From: Flavobacteriales bacterium
GTDB lineage: Bacteria > Bacteroidota > Bacteroidia > Flavobacteriales_E > Vicingaceae
NCBI GenBank assembly: GCA_020853105.1
Contig: JADYZM010000025.1
Span: 62,001-126,000 of the forward strand
Direction: 5' to 3'
DNA length: 64,000 nt
The translations under genes and the position numbers were made by a program. Positions 44,005 to 52,690 of this stretch are shown here, in pieces. The notes below the pieces were generated by a model. It was not told where the DNA came from, searched no databases, and saw only the letters and a program-made list of their open reading frames with translations. How positions within the stretch are numbered: the stretch's first letter is position 1; each line of letters opens with the position of its first letter.

Positions 44005-44694
44005 TTATTTTATTAAAGCTTCAGCTCTTGCAAGATATTTTTCAATAGTTCTTCCTTCGCTAGATTCAGGATAATCATTTTTAATAGTAGTGTATTTTTC
44101 TACTGCTTTTTCATAATTTCCGTTTTCTTCATAAGCAAGTCCGGCTTTGAAAAGATACAAAGGAGAAGTTAACTCATTTGAGTTGTTATTTGCCGCTTTT
44201 TCATAACTTGAAATAGCCTTGTCAATTTCCCCCAATTCCATTTGAGCATCTCCAATTGCTCCAAGTGAAATAGAGCTAAGAAAAATATCAGTTGAACTAA
44301 ACGATTTAAGTTGGTCTATAGCTTCTTGGTATTTTCCTGTTTTTAGGTAAGAAATTCCTAAATAATATTTTGCCAAGTTTGCAGTTTTTGTTCCGCTGTA
44401 TTCATCAATAATGTCAATAAAACCATAGTTTATTCCATCGCCGTTAATGGCTTTTTCTAATGAATCTTTTTCAAAATATTTTTCAGCCATAAAGATAGAA
44501 GATTGAGCTTCAATTTCTTTGGGTCCGATATAAAAGTGTGAATAAGCAAAATACAAAGCAATGACAACTACAATGCCACCTACAGAAATAGATAGCATTT
44601 TTTTATTTTTTTCAACAAAATGTTCAACCTTTGAATAGGTTTCTTGTACATCAACAATTACGTCTGAATTTTTATCCTCTTGATTTTTGCTCAT
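44005..44694 (-). CDS. TPR membrane protein (YfgM-like)
   Basis: 229 residues. A cytoplasmic N-terminus of about 33 residues (EKNKKMLSISV at its end) leads into one transmembrane helix (GGIVVVIALYFAYSHFYIG). The remainder is periplasmic, with TPR helices: YYLGISYLKTGKYQEAIDQL, AIGDAQMELGEIDKAISSYE and FKAGLAYEENGNYEKAVEKY. This is the layout of YfgM/TPR_21 proteins, which bind periplasmic chaperones or the Sec translocon in enterobacteria. Its location between recF (divergent) and ribH is common in Bacteroidota. The function is inferred from layout only. Confidence 0.8.
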   Translation of the reverse strand: MSKNQEDKNSDVIVDVQETYSKVEHFVEKNKKMLSISVGGIVVVIALYFAYSHFYIGPKEIEAQSSIFMAEKYFEKDSLEKAINGDGINYGFIDIIDEYSGTKTANLAKYYLGISYLKTGKYQEAIDQLKSFSSTDIFLSSISLGAIGDAQMELGEIDKAISSYEKAANNNSNELTSPLYLFKAGLAYEENGNYEKAVEKYTTIKNDYPESSEGRTIEKYLARAEALIK

Positions 44695-44721
44695 GGGTTC
44701 TTTCTAAATATAATAAGTTTG

Positions 44722-44729
44722 CAAAAATA
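44722..44729 (-). promoter_or_regulatory. TAnnTTTG -7 box for TPR-ribH operon
   Basis: On the minus strand TATTTTTG lies 27 bp before the ATG at 44694. It is 52 bp from the divergent recF box. Confidence 0.5.
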
Positions 44730-44781
44730 GTTTTTTTTTAAAATGAATATCAATTTTATAGATAAATCTATTCATCTTAAA

Positions 44782-44789
44782 TACTTTTG
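44782..44789 (+). promoter_or_regulatory. TAnnTTTG -7 box for recF
   Basis: TACTTTTG lies 4 bp before the recF ATG at 44794, so the recF transcript should be nearly leaderless. Confidence 0.5.
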
Positions 44790-44793
44790 CTGA

Positions 44794-45897
44794 ATGTTAT
44801 TAAAAAAACTCAGTTTACTTAAATTTAAAAACTACGATGAACTTAGTGTTGACTTATCATCGTCAGTGAATTGCTTTTTGGGTAATAACGGCGAAGGTAA
44901 AACCAATTTATTAGATGCTATTTACTATTTATCATTTTGCAAAAGTTATTTTAACCCCATCGATATTCAAAATATTAAGCACAACGAACCTTTTTTTGCC
45001 ATTGATGGAATCTACGAGCAAAATGACAGTGAAATCAAAGTGTATTGCGGATTAAAAAAAGGGCAAAAAAAGATAGTGAAATTCAATAAAAAAAATTACG
45101 AAAGACATGCCGACCACATTGGTATTATTCCTTTGGTAATGATTTCTCCCTTAGATGTTTTGTTAATTATAGAAGGCAGCGAAGGAAGAAGAAAATTTAT
45201 TGACGGAATTATTTCACAATACGATAAATCCTATTTAGAACATTTGTTGCAATACAACAAAGCTTTAGTCCACCGTAATATGCTTTTGAAATCCTTTTGG
45301 TTGAACAAAAACTTTGATTCCGATTTACTTGACATTTGGAACGAACAACTCATTAAAAATGGTGAATTAATTCATCAGGCTCGTAAAAAATTTATACAAG
45401 ATTTTTCACCAATTTTTCAAAAGTATTACAGTTTGTTAAGTAAAAATTTGGAAGTTGTGAAGCTAAATTATGAATCGCAGCTAAACAACAAAGATTTTTC
45501 TTTGCTATTGAAAGAAGGGCTAGAAAAAGACCAAATAACTCATTACACAAACGCCGGTATTCATAAAGATGACTTGGAATTTTTAATTTCAGATTATCCG
45601 CTTAAAAAATTTGCTTCTCAAGGTCAACAAAAAACTTTTTTGTTAGCACTAAAACTTGCCCAAGCTGAAATAATTTCTGAAATCAGTAAAAAGAAAGTAA
45701 TTTTCTTGCTTGATGATATTTTTGATAAATTAGATGAAAATCGAATGAAACAGCTATTAAACATCTTGGGAAATGGTAACTTTGGACAAATTTTCATTAC
45801 TGATACAAGCATCACTCGAATACCGAAAATATTAACCCAAGAAAACATTATTTACAATGCATTTCAAATATCAAACGGAGGAATAACAAATGTCTGA
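44794..45897 (+). CDS. recF: DNA replication and repair protein RecF
   Basis: 367 residues. RecF recognises gapped DNA and helps RecOR load RecA. It is an SMC-like ATPase with Walker A GNNGEGKT (residues 30-37), the family start LLKKLSLLKFKNYDEL, GSEGRRKFIDGIISQYD, YESQL followed by HKDDLEF, the signature KKFASQGQQKTFLLALKLAQ and Walker B VIFLLDDIFDKLDENR. Length is normal. The stop overlaps the next gene by 8 bp. recR is elsewhere in the window. Confidence 0.96.
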   Translation: MLLKKLSLLKFKNYDELSVDLSSSVNCFLGNNGEGKTNLLDAIYYLSFCKSYFNPIDIQNIKHNEPFFAIDGIYEQNDSEIKVYCGLKKGQKKIVKFNKKNYERHADHIGIIPLVMISPLDVLLIIEGSEGRRKFIDGIISQYDKSYLEHLLQYNKALVHRNMLLKSFWLNKNFDSDLLDIWNEQLIKNGELIHQARKKFIQDFSPIFQKYYSLLSKNLEVVKLNYESQLNNKDFSLLLKEGLEKDQITHYTNAGIHKDDLEFLISDYPLKKFASQGQQKTFLLALKLAQAEIISEISKKKVIFLLDDIFDKLDENRMKQLLNILGNGNFGQIFITDTSITRIPKILTQENIIYNAFQISNGGITNV

Positions 45898-46171
45898 TGG
45901 ACCACTAAAACCTTTGATAAATAGCATCTTAAAAGCTTATGGATACCAAGATCAACTTGATGAAATTGATATTATAACTGCTTATGAAGAAATTGTCGGC
46001 ATTTTGTGTAAAAAACACACAAAAAAATACAGTTTCAAAAAAAATGTATTTACTATTTGGATTGATTCTGCGTCTCTTAAACAAGAAATGATGTATAGAA
46101 AAAATGACTTAATGATGAAACTAAATCAAAAATTGGGAAGGTCAATTATTAATCAAATTGAAATAAAATAA
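45890..46171 (+). CDS. DUF721 (DciA-like) protein
   Basis: 93 residues. It starts MSDGPLKPLINSILKAYGYQ and has VFTIWIDSASLKQEMMYRKN, the typical DUF721 core. In other bacteria DUF721 proteins include DciA, the ancestral loader of the replicative helicase DnaB. Its overlap with recF by 8 bp is conserved in Bacteroidota and fits a replication role. The helicase-loader function is inferred from the family. Confidence 0.85.
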   Translation: MSDGPLKPLINSILKAYGYQDQLDEIDIITAYEEIVGILCKKHTKKYSFKKNVFTIWIDSASLKQEMMYRKNDLMMKLNQKLGRSIINQIEIK

Positions 46172-46172
46172 C

Positions 46173-46718
46173 TTGAGTCCGGTAAAAAAAATACAACTTA
46201 AAATAGGCAAATACACGCTTAAAAAAGAAAAGAAAAAGTTGCGTCGCCAATCATTATCAACCAATTTGGAAAAGGCTACAACTATAGGAATACTTTATAA
46301 TGCAACTCAACGTGAAGATTGCGAAGTAGTTAAAAACTTGGTAATTGATTTAAGGCAGATGAAAAAAGATGTATTGGCTTTTGGTTTTGTTGATTTAAAA
46401 GACTATTCCGACAACTTTAAACCACATATTAATTATGCTTTTTTTTCCAACGGACAATTGACTAAAACATTTATTCCAAAAAGTATAGATTGTACCAATT
46501 TCATTGAAAAGCCATTTAGTTTATTGATTGACTTAAATATCAACAACGATTTTCCACTAGAGTATATTGCAAGTTTGTCAAAAGCCACATTTAAAGTAGG
46601 TTCAACAGGTAGTTATAGAAATGGAGACTATGAACTAACCATAAACATTGGGGAGAATAAAAACATTAAATTTTTGATTGAGCAAATCAAACATTTTTTA
46701 ACGATGATAAAATTATAG
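46173..46718 (+). CDS. DUF6913-like protein, TTG start
   Basis: 181 residues read from a TTG at 46173, one base after the upstream stop codon. No ATG lies nearby in the frame (the next Met is beyond residue 60), so TTG is the likely start. The basic N-terminus (KKIQLKIGKYTLKKEKKKLR) precedes an alpha/beta domain with TTIGILYNATQREDCEVVKN, FFSNGQLTKTFIPKSID, FSLLIDLNINNDFPLEYIAS and SKATFKVGSTGSYRNGDYEL. This pattern resembles the Flavobacteriia family DUF6913, whose function is unknown. It is the third gene of the recF transcript. Confidence 0.72.
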   Translation: MSPVKKIQLKIGKYTLKKEKKKLRRQSLSTNLEKATTIGILYNATQREDCEVVKNLVIDLRQMKKDVLAFGFVDLKDYSDNFKPHINYAFFSNGQLTKTFIPKSIDCTNFIEKPFSLLIDLNINNDFPLEYIASLSKATFKVGSTGSYRNGDYELTINIGENKNIKFLIEQIKHFLTMIKL

Positions 46719-46723
46719 TTGGT

Positions 46724-47746
46724 TTAAGGAAACAATTGAGTTTTCATTTCTATTGAATCAGACAAAACAATTTTTTTATTCAGAATCTTGAAACCTGTAA
46801 AAGGGTCGTTTTTATTTAAATATGGAGAATCTAAATCAGCCATATCAAAAAAAGAAGCGAATTGAGCAGCCATATACACACCTAGAGAAGATTCAGACAT
46901 ACAACCTATTAGTTTTAAATAATCTGTTGTATTGGAATTGATAAAGTCCAGCATTTTCTTTGCTTGAAAAAGCCCTCCACACTTCATGAGCTTTATATTT
47001 ACGCCTGAGTAGGCTTCGTAATATTGCTTTAAATCGTTTGATGTGCAGATAGATTCATCTGCAACTATCGGTATTTGAGTTCTGGTTTTTAACCAAAAAT
47101 GCTCGTCATGATTTTTGTCTTTTAAAGGTTGTTCAATAAGCAAACAATTGATTTTTTCTAATTTTTCGATGAGTTTAATAGCGTCTTCTTTATCTGTATA
47201 GCCTTGGTTTAAATCAACACAAAAGGGAAGGTGTGTATGTTTTCGAATGAATTGAACAAAATCAAAATCATCATCATTTCCGGTGAGTTTTAATTTAAGT
47301 GTATCAAAATTTGACGAAATTGATAATTTTTCATGCAGAAAAGAAGTGTCGCTTTTTGTAATCGTTAAAGTTAATTTCGGTTTTGATTGATTACACCCAA
47401 AAACATCACTTAATTTTATTTGATGATGATTTACATACCAATTAATGATTGCTGATTGTAATGCGGCTGAAGCAGAAGGATTTTCATCTGAAAAAGGAAT
47501 TGATTTTTCACACTGAAAAAGAGTTAAGGATAAGCATTCTTGAATTTCTTTGTACTTACTGTTTATCCATGTTTTAACTGAATCTTGTGTTTCTTTTCTG
47601 TAGGGTGGAAGAGAGGCTTCTCCAATTCCAACAGAACCTTTATGTTCAATTTTAACAAAAACCAACGGTGTCCCGTTTCTGGTTCCATGAGCCAGTACAA
47701 ACGGACGATTAAACTCCAAGAAAAAATTTTGAGTAGTAAGTTTCAA
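46724..47746 (-). CDS. Enolase-superfamily dipeptide epimerase (L-Ala-D/L-Glu epimerase type)
   Basis: 340 residues. The muconate-lactonising-enzyme subgroup layout is complete: a capping domain (VGIGEASLPPYRKETQDSV), then the barrel with KLKLTGN (catalytic Lys), VDLNQGYTD, LLIEQPL, IVADESI (three metal-binding acids), NIKLMKCGGLFQAKKM (second catalytic Lys) and LIGCMSESSLG. These features match enzymes that epimerise Ala-Glu dipeptides during recycling of cell-wall peptides. The exact dipeptide is not certain. It is convergent with the recF operon and its stop is 5 bp from that of the neighbour. Confidence 0.85.
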   Translation of the reverse strand: MKLTTQNFFLEFNRPFVLAHGTRNGTPLVFVKIEHKGSVGIGEASLPPYRKETQDSVKTWINSKYKEIQECLSLTLFQCEKSIPFSDENPSASAALQSAIINWYVNHHQIKLSDVFGCNQSKPKLTLTITKSDTSFLHEKLSISSNFDTLKLKLTGNDDDFDFVQFIRKHTHLPFCVDLNQGYTDKEDAIKLIEKLEKINCLLIEQPLKDKNHDEHFWLKTRTQIPIVADESICTSNDLKQYYEAYSGVNIKLMKCGGLFQAKKMLDFINSNTTDYLKLIGCMSESSLGVYMAAQFASFFDMADLDSPYLNKNDPFTGFKILNKKIVLSDSIEMKTQLFP

Positions 47747-47785
47747 TTTTTTTACTTTATGCTCTAAAAGTAAGATAAAAAGAAA

Positions 47786-50700
47786 TTATTCAAACTCGAT
47801 TATCAAATCATTTTGTTCAACCATTGTACCCTCTTTCAACTCCACTTTTTTAATTTTTCCTTCAAAAGGAGCAGTAACTGTGGATTCCATTTTCATAGCC
47901 TCGAGAGCAAACAAAGGTGTGTCTTTCTCAACTGTATCACCTTCTAAAACATTAACTTTCACGAGTTTTCCTTGTAGAGGAGCTCCTATTTCTTTGTTTG
48001 AGCCTGCTTTTTTATGGATGGCTTTATTGGATTGGATTTTATTATCTTTAATCTTAACAGCTCGAGTTTGTCCGTTAAGGTTAAAGAATACAGTTCTTAT
48101 GGCTTCATTATCCGGTTTTGTGGTGTATAAATATTCAATTATAACAGTTTTCCCGGACTCAAACATGATGCTTATTTCTTCTTGAGATTTTAGTCCGAAA
48201 AAGAAAGCTTTTGTTGGTATATAAGAAACATCACCGTATTTTTGATAGTGGTTGAAATATTCTTCAAAAACCTTTGGATAAAACTTGTAGGATAGGAAAT
48301 CTAAGAAATGGCAATGTTTATTGAATTTTTTTTGAAATTCTACAAATTCATAATCAAAATCAACAGGTGTTAGGTGTGCATTAGGTAAATCAGTATAAGC
48401 CGGAATATTTTTTAGAATAATTTGTTGAAGTTTTTCCGGAAATCCGCCTGTTGGTTGTCCCAAGTCACCTTTAAAAAAACTAATTACAGACTCTGGAAAA
48501 GAGAGAGATTCACCATTTTCCATAATATCTTCTTCTGTCAGATTGTTTGAGGTCATAAATAGAGCCATATCTCCAACTACTTTTGAGGAAGGGGTAACTT
48601 TTACAATATCACCGAACATTTTGTTCACTACTTTGTAGTTGTCTTTAATGGTCTCAAATTTATCTTCCAAGCCGAGTCCTCTTGCTTGTGGACGAAGATT
48701 TGAATATTGTCCGCCTGGAATTTCATGGTCAAAGATTTGTGCCGTAGATGCTTTTAAGCCGGATTCAAAGGGGTAATAAATTTCTCTTACATTTTCCCAA
48801 TAATTTGAATATTCGTTCAGTTTGTTTAGATTGATTTCTTCCGACCTAGGGTGATTTTTAAACATAGCAACCAATGAGTTAAAATTGGGTTGTGATGTTA
48901 AACCACTCATAGAACTTAATGCAACATCAATAATATCAACTCCGGCATCAACAGCTTGCAAGTATGTTGCCACTTGTAAACCAGAAGTATCATGAGTATG
49001 CAAATGAATTGGTATATCAATTGATTTTTTTAGTTCGTTAATCAATACTGATGCAGAATAAGGTTTTAATAAACCTGCCATGTCTTTAATTCCTAAAATA
49101 TGAGCCCCAGCATCTTCTAAACGTTTTGCAAAGTCAACATAATATTGCAGCGTATATTTTTTTTGTTCGGGATCTAAAATATCTCCTGTGTAACAAACGC
49201 AAGCTTCCGCAATGCCACCGGTTCTTTCATTTACTGCTTTTATGCTTGTTGTCATTGATTCAAACCAGTTGAGTGAGTCAAAAATTCTAAACACATCCAT
49301 TCCGTTTTTCCATGACTCTTCTATAAATTTCTCTACTAAATTATTTGGATAAGCAGCATATCCAACTGCATTTGAACCTCTTATAAGCATTTGTGTTAAA
49401 ATGTTTGGCATTGCAGCCCGTAGCATTTTTAATCTTTCCCAAGGACATTCGTGTAAAAATCGCATGGTTACATCAAAAGTGGCACCTCCCCACATTTCAA
49501 CAGAGAACAGTTGAGGGAAGGATTTAGCAAAGCCTTCTGCAACCTGCATCATATCAATAGTTCTAACACGAGTTGCTAATAGCGATTGATGTGCATCTCT
49601 AAAAGTAGTATCGGTATATTTGATTTGTTTGTCATTTTTTAAATGTTCAATAAATTTATATCTTCCCAATTCGTTGAGCATATCTTTGCTGCCTTTGGGA
49701 TATGGGGCGTATTTGTCAAAAGATGGAATAACAGGTTCAACAAATATTTTATTTTGGTCAACTTGTTTAACATCACTATTTCCATTAACAATTATGTTTC
49801 CTAAGTAATTCAAACTGTTAGTTGCTCTGTCTAATTTTCGTTTAAATTGAAAAAGTTCAGGGTGATTTTCAATGAATTTTACGGTTACGTTTCCTTCTGT
49901 AAACTCTGGATGAGTAATAACATTCTCCAAAAAAGCAATGTTCGTTTTAACCCCTCTGATTCTAAATTCTTTTAAAGCACGTTCCAGCCTTTGGCATGTT
50001 CCTTTTAATGTTCTTCCGGAGGCAGAAACCTTTACCAACATAGAGTCAAAAAATGGTGAAATTTTTGAACCGGTATATAAACTACCTGCGTCTAATCTAA
50101 TTCCATATCCTGCTGCACTTCGTTGAGCCACAATGGTACCGTAATCGGGAGTAAATCCATTTTCAGGGTCTTCTGTAGTTATTCTACACTGAATTGCGAA
50201 TCCGTTACACTTAACATCAGACTGACTGGTTAAAAATATTTGAGGGTCAGATAATTTATATCCTCTTGCAATTTGAATTTGCGAACGTACAATATCAATA
50301 CCTGTAATTTCTTCTGTAATGGTGTGTTCAACTTGAATTCGTGGGTTTACTTCAATAAAATAGATGTTTTCTTCTGCATCTACTAAAAATTCAACAGTAC
50401 CAACGTTGTTGTAATTTACTGATTTACAAATGTCAATGGCATATTTATAAATTTGTTGTTTGGTTGGTTCGGATAAATTTTTACATGGAGCAACTTCAAC
50501 AACCTTTTGAAACCTACGTTGAACCGAGCAATCTCTTTCAAACAGATGTACCATGTTTCCGTACTCATCAGCCATGATTTGAACCTCAATGTGTTTAGGA
50601 TTGTCAATAAACTTTTCAAGAAAAATGGTATCATTTCCAAATGCTTTTCCGGCTTCGTTTTTTGCTTCAATATATGACTTCTTCATTTGGTCGTCGTTCC

Positions 50701-51229
50701 AAACAACCCTCATTCCACGACCGCCACCACCAGCGGCAGCTTTTAACATAATAGGATAACCAATTTTTTGTGCTTCACTAACCACTAAATTTAAATCTGA
50801 AAAATTGATTTCACTACCTTCAATAACTGGTACATTTACTTTTTTGGCAATCAACTTTGCCGCAATTTTATCCCCCAACTGTTCCATCACTTCGGGTGCT
50901 GGACCTACAAATATGATTCCTTCCTCTCGACATCTTCTCGCAAACTGAACATTTTCAGACAAAAATCCATATCCGGGATGGATAGCATTTGCTTCAATTT
51001 TCTTAGCCAAATTGATTATCTCTTCTATATCTAAATAGGGTTTTAACGGTTCTTCAGCATTACCAATCTGATAGGATTCATCAGCTTTGTAGCGATGTAG
51101 TGAATAACGATCTTCATGCGTGTAAATGGCTACTGTTCTAATATACAGTTCTGTAGCAGCTCTAAAAATTCGGATTGCAATTTCACCACGGTTGGCAACT
51201 AATAATTTGGTTATTTTTTTTGAATTCAT
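47786..51229 (-). CDS. pyc: Pyruvate carboxylase
   Basis: 1147 residues, the single-chain form. It carboxylates pyruvate to oxaloacetate using biotin and ATP, refilling the TCA cycle. Domains: biotin carboxylase (about 1-460; LLVANRGEIAIRIFRAA, ATP-grasp loop KAAAGGGGRGMR, FIEVNPRIQVEHT), carboxyltransferase (about 535-800; TDTTFRDAHQSLLATRVRT, LHTHDTSG), the conserved PYC/OADA helper domain, and a C-terminal biotinyl domain with the biotin lysine Lys1113 in LEAMKMES. All active-site segments are intact. It is monocistronic; no clear TAnnTTTG box was found before its ATG. Confidence 0.97.
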   Translation of the reverse strand: MNSKKITKLLVANRGEIAIRIFRAATELYIRTVAIYTHEDRYSLHRYKADESYQIGNAEEPLKPYLDIEEIINLAKKIEANAIHPGYGFLSENVQFARRCREEGIIFVGPAPEVMEQLGDKIAAKLIAKKVNVPVIEGSEINFSDLNLVVSEAQKIGYPIMLKAAAGGGGRGMRVVWNDDQMKKSYIEAKNEAGKAFGNDTIFLEKFIDNPKHIEVQIMADEYGNMVHLFERDCSVQRRFQKVVEVAPCKNLSEPTKQQIYKYAIDICKSVNYNNVGTVEFLVDAEENIYFIEVNPRIQVEHTITEEITGIDIVRSQIQIARGYKLSDPQIFLTSQSDVKCNGFAIQCRITTEDPENGFTPDYGTIVAQRSAAGYGIRLDAGSLYTGSKISPFFDSMLVKVSASGRTLKGTCQRLERALKEFRIRGVKTNIAFLENVITHPEFTEGNVTVKFIENHPELFQFKRKLDRATNSLNYLGNIIVNGNSDVKQVDQNKIFVEPVIPSFDKYAPYPKGSKDMLNELGRYKFIEHLKNDKQIKYTDTTFRDAHQSLLATRVRTIDMMQVAEGFAKSFPQLFSVEMWGGATFDVTMRFLHECPWERLKMLRAAMPNILTQMLIRGSNAVGYAAYPNNLVEKFIEESWKNGMDVFRIFDSLNWFESMTTSIKAVNERTGGIAEACVCYTGDILDPEQKKYTLQYYVDFAKRLEDAGAHILGIKDMAGLLKPYSASVLINELKKSIDIPIHLHTHDTSGLQVATYLQAVDAGVDIIDVALSSMSGLTSQPNFNSLVAMFKNHPRSEEINLNKLNEYSNYWENVREIYYPFESGLKASTAQIFDHEIPGGQYSNLRPQARGLGLEDKFETIKDNYKVVNKMFGDIVKVTPSSKVVGDMALFMTSNNLTEEDIMENGESLSFPESVISFFKGDLGQPTGGFPEKLQQIILKNIPAYTDLPNAHLTPVDFDYEFVEFQKKFNKHCHFLDFLSYKFYPKVFEEYFNHYQKYGDVSYIPTKAFFFGLKSQEEISIMFESGKTVIIEYLYTTKPDNEAIRTVFFNLNGQTRAVKIKDNKIQSNKAIHKKAGSNKEIGAPLQGKLVKVNVLEGDTVEKDTPLFALEAMKMESTVTAPFEGKIKKVELKEGTMVEQNDLIIEFE

Positions 51230-51390
51230 CGATTTTTGATTGTTTTTCTTGTTTTTAGCAAAATTTTGTACGAAAATAACAAGAAGTTTACAGATTTAAA
51301 TTGTTGTTAAAAAAGTTATAATAATTATCCTATATTGTTGATAATTAATATGATGAAAATCATAAAATCTCACAAATTAAAGTTTTATGA

Positions 51391-51423
51391 AATAAAAAAG
51401 CTTCATTAATTAAATGAAGCTTT
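51391..51423 (-). terminator. Terminator of tRNA-Met
   Basis: On the minus strand an 11 bp stem (AAAGCTTCATT/AATGAAGCTTT, loop of five) is followed by TTTATT, starting 6 bases beyond the tRNA 3' end. Confidence 0.85.
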
Positions 51424-51429
51424 AATTTG

Positions 51430-51503
51430 TAGCGAGGACGAGAGTTGAACTCGTGACCTTCGGGTTATGAATCCGACGCTCTAACCAACTGAGCTACCTC
51501 GCC
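51430..51503 (-). tRNA. tRNA-Met (anticodon CAT)
   Basis: 74 bases fold as a cloverleaf on the minus strand: acceptor GGCGAGG/CCTCGCT (one G-T pair at the end), TA then the D-stem GCTC/GAGC, anticodon loop TTCATAA with CAT at 51467-51469, and T loop TTCAACT flanked by CGAG/CTCG pairing. The discriminator base is A and the 3' CCA is not encoded. The form and the AGGTC variable loop resemble elongator tRNA-Met. CAT could also be an Ile2 lysidine tRNA, which is less likely here. There is an A-C mismatch at the base of the anticodon loop (31-39). Confidence 0.92.
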
Positions 51504-51514
51504 AAAACGGGTTG

Positions 51515-51522
51515 CAAATATA
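51515..51522 (-). promoter_or_regulatory. TAnnTTTG -7 box for tRNA-Met
   Basis: On the minus strand TATATTTG lies 11 bp before the first base of the tRNA, the right distance for a start just upstream of the mature 5' end. Confidence 0.6.
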
Positions 51523-51618
51523 GTAGTTTTGTAATGTTTACCACAGATAATTGTAATTTTTTTTAAAGTGTTGATAAAAACAAGATAAAATCCTATCTTG
51601 CACGTCGTAAAAAAAGAT

Positions 51619-51999
51619 ATGTCAGATAAAGTAATATATCAATTGGAATTTGTTGTAAAAGCATCGCCATCTTTGCTTTATAGCTACATTTCAACCCCTA
51701 GTGGGTTAGGGCAGTGGTTTGCAGATAATGTGAATTCTAGAGATGAAAAATTTACATTTTTTTGGGAAAATTCCAAAGAAAATGCAACTTTAATCGGAAA
51801 AAAAATAAATCAATTTGTGAAATTCAAGTGGGAAAATGACGAAGAAAGTGATACCTATTTTGAGTTTAAGATTCAAATTGATGATTTAACCAAAGATGTA
51901 GCGTTGATTGTTACGGATTTTGCTGAAGAAGATGAGCTAGAAGAAGCAAAATTATTATGGGAAGCCCAATTAGACAAGCTTCATTCTATTATCGGTTAA
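51619..51999 (+). CDS. START-like/AHSA1-type domain protein
   Basis: 126 residues from the ATG at 51619 (the open frame reaches seven codons back to a TTG, but MSDKVIYQLEFVVKASPSLL is the natural start). The SRPBCC/START-like helix-grip pattern is visible: strand YQLEFVVKAS, short helices SLLYSYISTPSGLGQWFADN, then strands KFTFFWENSKENATLI and VKFKWE, and a C-terminal helix (LLWEAQLDKLHSII). These proteins bind small hydrophobic ligands. The Bacteroidota START-like family has no known ligand. The last four bases overlap the convergent DUF4294 gene. Confidence 0.82.
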   Translation: MSDKVIYQLEFVVKASPSLLYSYISTPSGLGQWFADNVNSRDEKFTFFWENSKENATLIGKKINQFVKFKWENDEESDTYFEFKIQIDDLTKDVALIVTDFAEEDELEEAKLLWEAQLDKLHSIIG

Positions 52000-52640
52000 A
52001 GTTTTTGTTCCTCAATCATTAAAACAATTCTTTCTATCATTTCATCTTCCTCGTTTTCTTTTGGATTATAGCGAGTTTTCAAGTCTCCATCATAGAATTT
52101 TGCTATACCTTGATAAATAAATGCTTTAAAACCACCTCTAATTTCTTTAATAATATCATAAGTTGATTCACCTGTTTCTCTATCAATTAATTTAACCAAT
52201 ACACGTCCTTGTGTAACCGTCATGGTTTTTATTACATCAGCAAATTCTTCTTTTAGTTCTTTTTCTCGTTGTTTTAAAAGCAGTCTTTTTTTTCGGTTTG
52301 AACCAACTTTACTGATTTCTTCATTATATTCTGCAAATTTTTTGGAAGCCATCTTAGCATAAGGATATACTTTTGTTACATGAAAACGCAATCGTCTGAA
52401 TTGTTTGTCTTTTTCAGCATCTCCATATAGTTTTTCACCCACAATTCTCACTGTCGGCAAATTGTATAAGTAATTTGTATCTCCATCTATAACAACCATT
52501 TGCATCACTTTTCCATTCGGAAAACGTTGCATAATAATTTGAAAGGTAGATGAATCAACAGGGATTAATGAATCATTTGTGTTTTGACTATTAAATTCTG
52601 AAAGAATAAATAAGAATGAAAAAAGAAATACAATTCTCAT
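51996..52640 (-). CDS. DUF4294 family secreted protein
   Basis: 214 residues. The signal peptide MRIVFLFSFLFILSEFNSQ precedes a domain with VVIDGDTNYLYNLPTVRI, RRLRFHVTKVYPYAKMASKK and MTVTQGRVLVKLIDRETGES, then YDIIKEIRGGFKAFIYQGIA, the core of DUF4294 found mainly in Bacteroidota. A charged helix (EEISKVGSNRKKRLLLKQRE) separates the strands. Function unknown; export to the envelope is predicted. A promoter box lies 24 bp before its ATG and overlaps the 5' extension of the divergent gene. Confidence 0.87.
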   Translation of the reverse strand: MRIVFLFSFLFILSEFNSQNTNDSLIPVDSSTFQIIMQRFPNGKVMQMVVIDGDTNYLYNLPTVRIVGEKLYGDAEKDKQFRRLRFHVTKVYPYAKMASKKFAEYNEEISKVGSNRKKRLLLKQREKELKEEFADVIKTMTVTQGRVLVKLIDRETGESTYDIIKEIRGGFKAFIYQGIAKFYDGDLKTRYNPKENEEDEMIERIVLMIEEQKL

Positions 52641-52664
52641 CGGATAAAATTAGAATTTTACATT

Positions 52665-52672
52665 CAAAGTTA
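52665..52672 (-). promoter_or_regulatory. TAnnTTTG -7 box for the DUF4294 gene
   Basis: On the minus strand TAACTTTG ends 24 bp before the DUF4294 ATG. It falls inside the longest possible frame of the divergent TIGR02757-family gene, supporting a later start for that gene. Confidence 0.5.
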
Positions 52673-52690
52673 AGCGATAAACAATTTAAT

